Assembly (NCBI RefSeq): GCF_001592435.1
Contig: NZ_CP014750.1
Span: 682,001-746,000 of the forward strand
DNA length: 64,000 bases
Origin: Thermococcus peptonophilus
GTDB taxonomy: Archaea > Methanobacteriota_B > Thermococci > Thermococcales > Thermococcaceae
Reading direction: 5' to 3'
Notes under the pieces: model-generated
Databases searched by the model: none
What the model was told of the DNA's origin: nothing
What the model saw: the letters and a program-made list of their open reading frames with translations, nothing else
Made by a program: the position numbers and the translations under genes
Shown here: piece by piece, positions 63,040-64,000 of the stretch
Layout: each line of letters begins with the position of its first letter
Position numbering within the stretch: the first letter of the stretch is position 1

Positions 63040-64000
63040 ATGGTGAGGGTCGTTATACTCGGACAGGGATACGTTGCCAGCATCTTCGCGAGCGGGCTTG
63101 AGAAGATAAAGGCAGGAAAGATGGAGCCCTACGGGGTCCCGCTGGCAGATGAGCTCCCGATTAAGATAAAAGACATCGAGATCGTTGGTTCCTACGACGT
63201 TGACTCCAACAAGGTCGGAAAGGACCTCTATGAGGTCGTCAAGGGCTACGACCCGGAGGCCCCCGAGAGCCTTAGGGGAATGACCATAAGGAAAGGAGTC
63301 CATCTCGGAAGCCTCAGGAACCTGCCGCTTACCCCCACAGGTCTCGACGACGAGATGACACTTAAAGAGGCCGTTGAGCACCTCGTTAACGAGTGGAAGG
63401 AGCTCAAGCCGGACGTCTTCGTGAACGTCTGCACAACCGAGGCCTTCGTCCCGTTCGAGAGCAGGGAGGAGCTTGAGAAGGCCATCAAAGAAAACAACAA
63501 GGAGAGGCTCACAGCGACACAGTTCTATGTGTATGCTGCCGCCAAGTACGCCAAGGAGGTCGGCGGAGCGGCCTTCGTTAATGCAATTCCGACCCTCATC
63601 GCCAACGACCCGGTCTTCGTCGAGCTAGCGAAGGAGAGCAACCTCGTCATCTTCGGTGACGACGGTGCCACAGGCGCGACACCGCTTACCGCAGACATAC
63701 TCAGCCACCTCGCTCAGAGGAACCGCTACGTCCTCGACATAGCCCAGTTCAATATCGGCGGCAACCAGGACTTCCTGGCTTTGACTGACAAGGAGAGAAA
63801 CAGAAGCAAAGAGTTCACCAAGAGCTCGGTCGTTGAGGATCTGCTCGGCTACGACGCTCCTCACTACATCAAGCCGACCGGATTCCTCGAACCGCTCGGC
63901 GACAAGAAGTTCATAGCCATGCATATCGAATATGTCAGCTTCAACGGCGCCCACGACGAGCTTGTCATTACCGGCAGGATAAACGACAGTCCTGCCCTCG
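63040..64000 (+). CDS. ino1: myo-Inositol-1-phosphate synthase, 3' truncated by window edge
   Basis: Converts glucose 6-phosphate to L-myo-inositol 1-phosphate with NAD. The frame is open from ATG 63040 to the window end (320 codons). It has an N-terminal NAD motif (VVILGQGYVAS), FVNAIPTLIAND, FGDDGATGATPLTAD and AQFNIGGNQDF, all typical of archaeal MIPS. GGAGGTGAAGGAAG precedes the ATG. It lies 45 bp after the DIP-phosphate synthase and has a TATA-like GATATAAAAT of its own at 62997-63006. Together they make the DIP pathway. Confidence 0.95.
   Translation, partial: MVRVVILGQGYVASIFASGLEKIKAGKMEPYGVPLADELPIKIKDIEIVGSYDVDSNKVGKDLYEVVKGYDPEAPESLRGMTIRKGVHLGSLRNLPLTPTGLDDEMTLKEAVEHLVNEWKELKPDVFVNVCTTEAFVPFESREELEKAIKENNKERLTATQFYVYAAAKYAKEVGGAAFVNAIPTLIANDPVFVELAKESNLVIFGDDGATGATPLTADILSHLAQRNRYVLDIAQFNIGGNQDFLALTDKERNRSKEFTKSSVVEDLLGYDAPHYIKPTGFLEPLGDKKFIAMHIEYVSFNGAHDELVITGRINDSPAL

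Overview
The window is chromosomal DNA of a hyperthermophilic euryarchaeon of the order Thermococcales, most likely a Thermococcus close to T. kodakarensis. The grounds are a family B DNA polymerase of the KOD/Pfu type, a type III Rubisco, an archaeal histone, TFB, Gar1, the Phr heat-shock regulator, a thermosome subunit, an archaellum operon, a Wtp tungstate transporter and the inositol-phosphate (DIP) solute genes. Promoters show archaeal TATA boxes about 25 bp before the start and GGTGA/GGAGGTG ribosome sites. From memory, the gene order matches T. kodakarensis across the end/start of its locus numbering (inositol-1-P synthase to histone/Rubisco/Phr, chaperonin, DNA polymerase, fla operon). 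The polymerase here has no intein, so this is not strain KOD1 itself.

Layout: 1-1.3 kb holds the 3' part of a preflagellin/prepilin peptidase, followed by a tandem H/ACA plus C/D guide RNA locus. 1.3-2.6 kb has a HAD phosphatase and protein-isoaspartate methyltransferase. 2.7-15.6 kb is a complete archaellum operon read leftwards: five archaellins, flaC, flaD/E, flaF, flaG, flaH, flaI, flaJ, and a large secreted protein overlapping flaJ. Above it lie a methyltransferase and an EarA-like winged-helix regulator (15.7-17.0 kb), with a perfect palindrome in the archaellin promoter. 17.3-24.5 kb has surface proteins, a HEAT-repeat protein, a coiled-coil protein, a solitary 5S rRNA gene that shares a palindromic TATA box with an MCM-like protein gene, and RNase P component 4.

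24.5-37.9 kb is mostly housekeeping: a metallo-hydrolase, S-adenosylhomocysteinase, TrmO, HAD and HD phosphatases, the wtpABC tungstate transporter, a small GTPase, a YjbQ operon, a tRNA-methyltransferase-like enzyme and an M48-type protease. 37.9-50.4 kb has DNA polymerase B, an RNA m5C methyltransferase, a PIN-domain gene remnant, an ABC exporter, the thermosome, TruD, phosphoglycolate phosphatase, Pth2, and anaerobic ribonucleotide reductase with its activase. The reductase promoter carries two copies of a palindromic operator.

50.7-64 kb has TPR and radical-SAM proteins, eS17, Phr with its probable autoregulatory operator, Rubisco, histone, a phosphodiesterase, the gar1-tfb pair, an inositol kinase, a NUDIX ADP-ribose pyrophosphatase whose leader contains a C/D box sRNA, diphthine ammonia ligase, the bifunctional DIP-phosphate synthase, and inositol-1-phosphate synthase running off the right edge. 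No tRNA, CRISPR array, insertion sequence or prophage was seen. Functional names come from reading motifs by eye; no database search was run.
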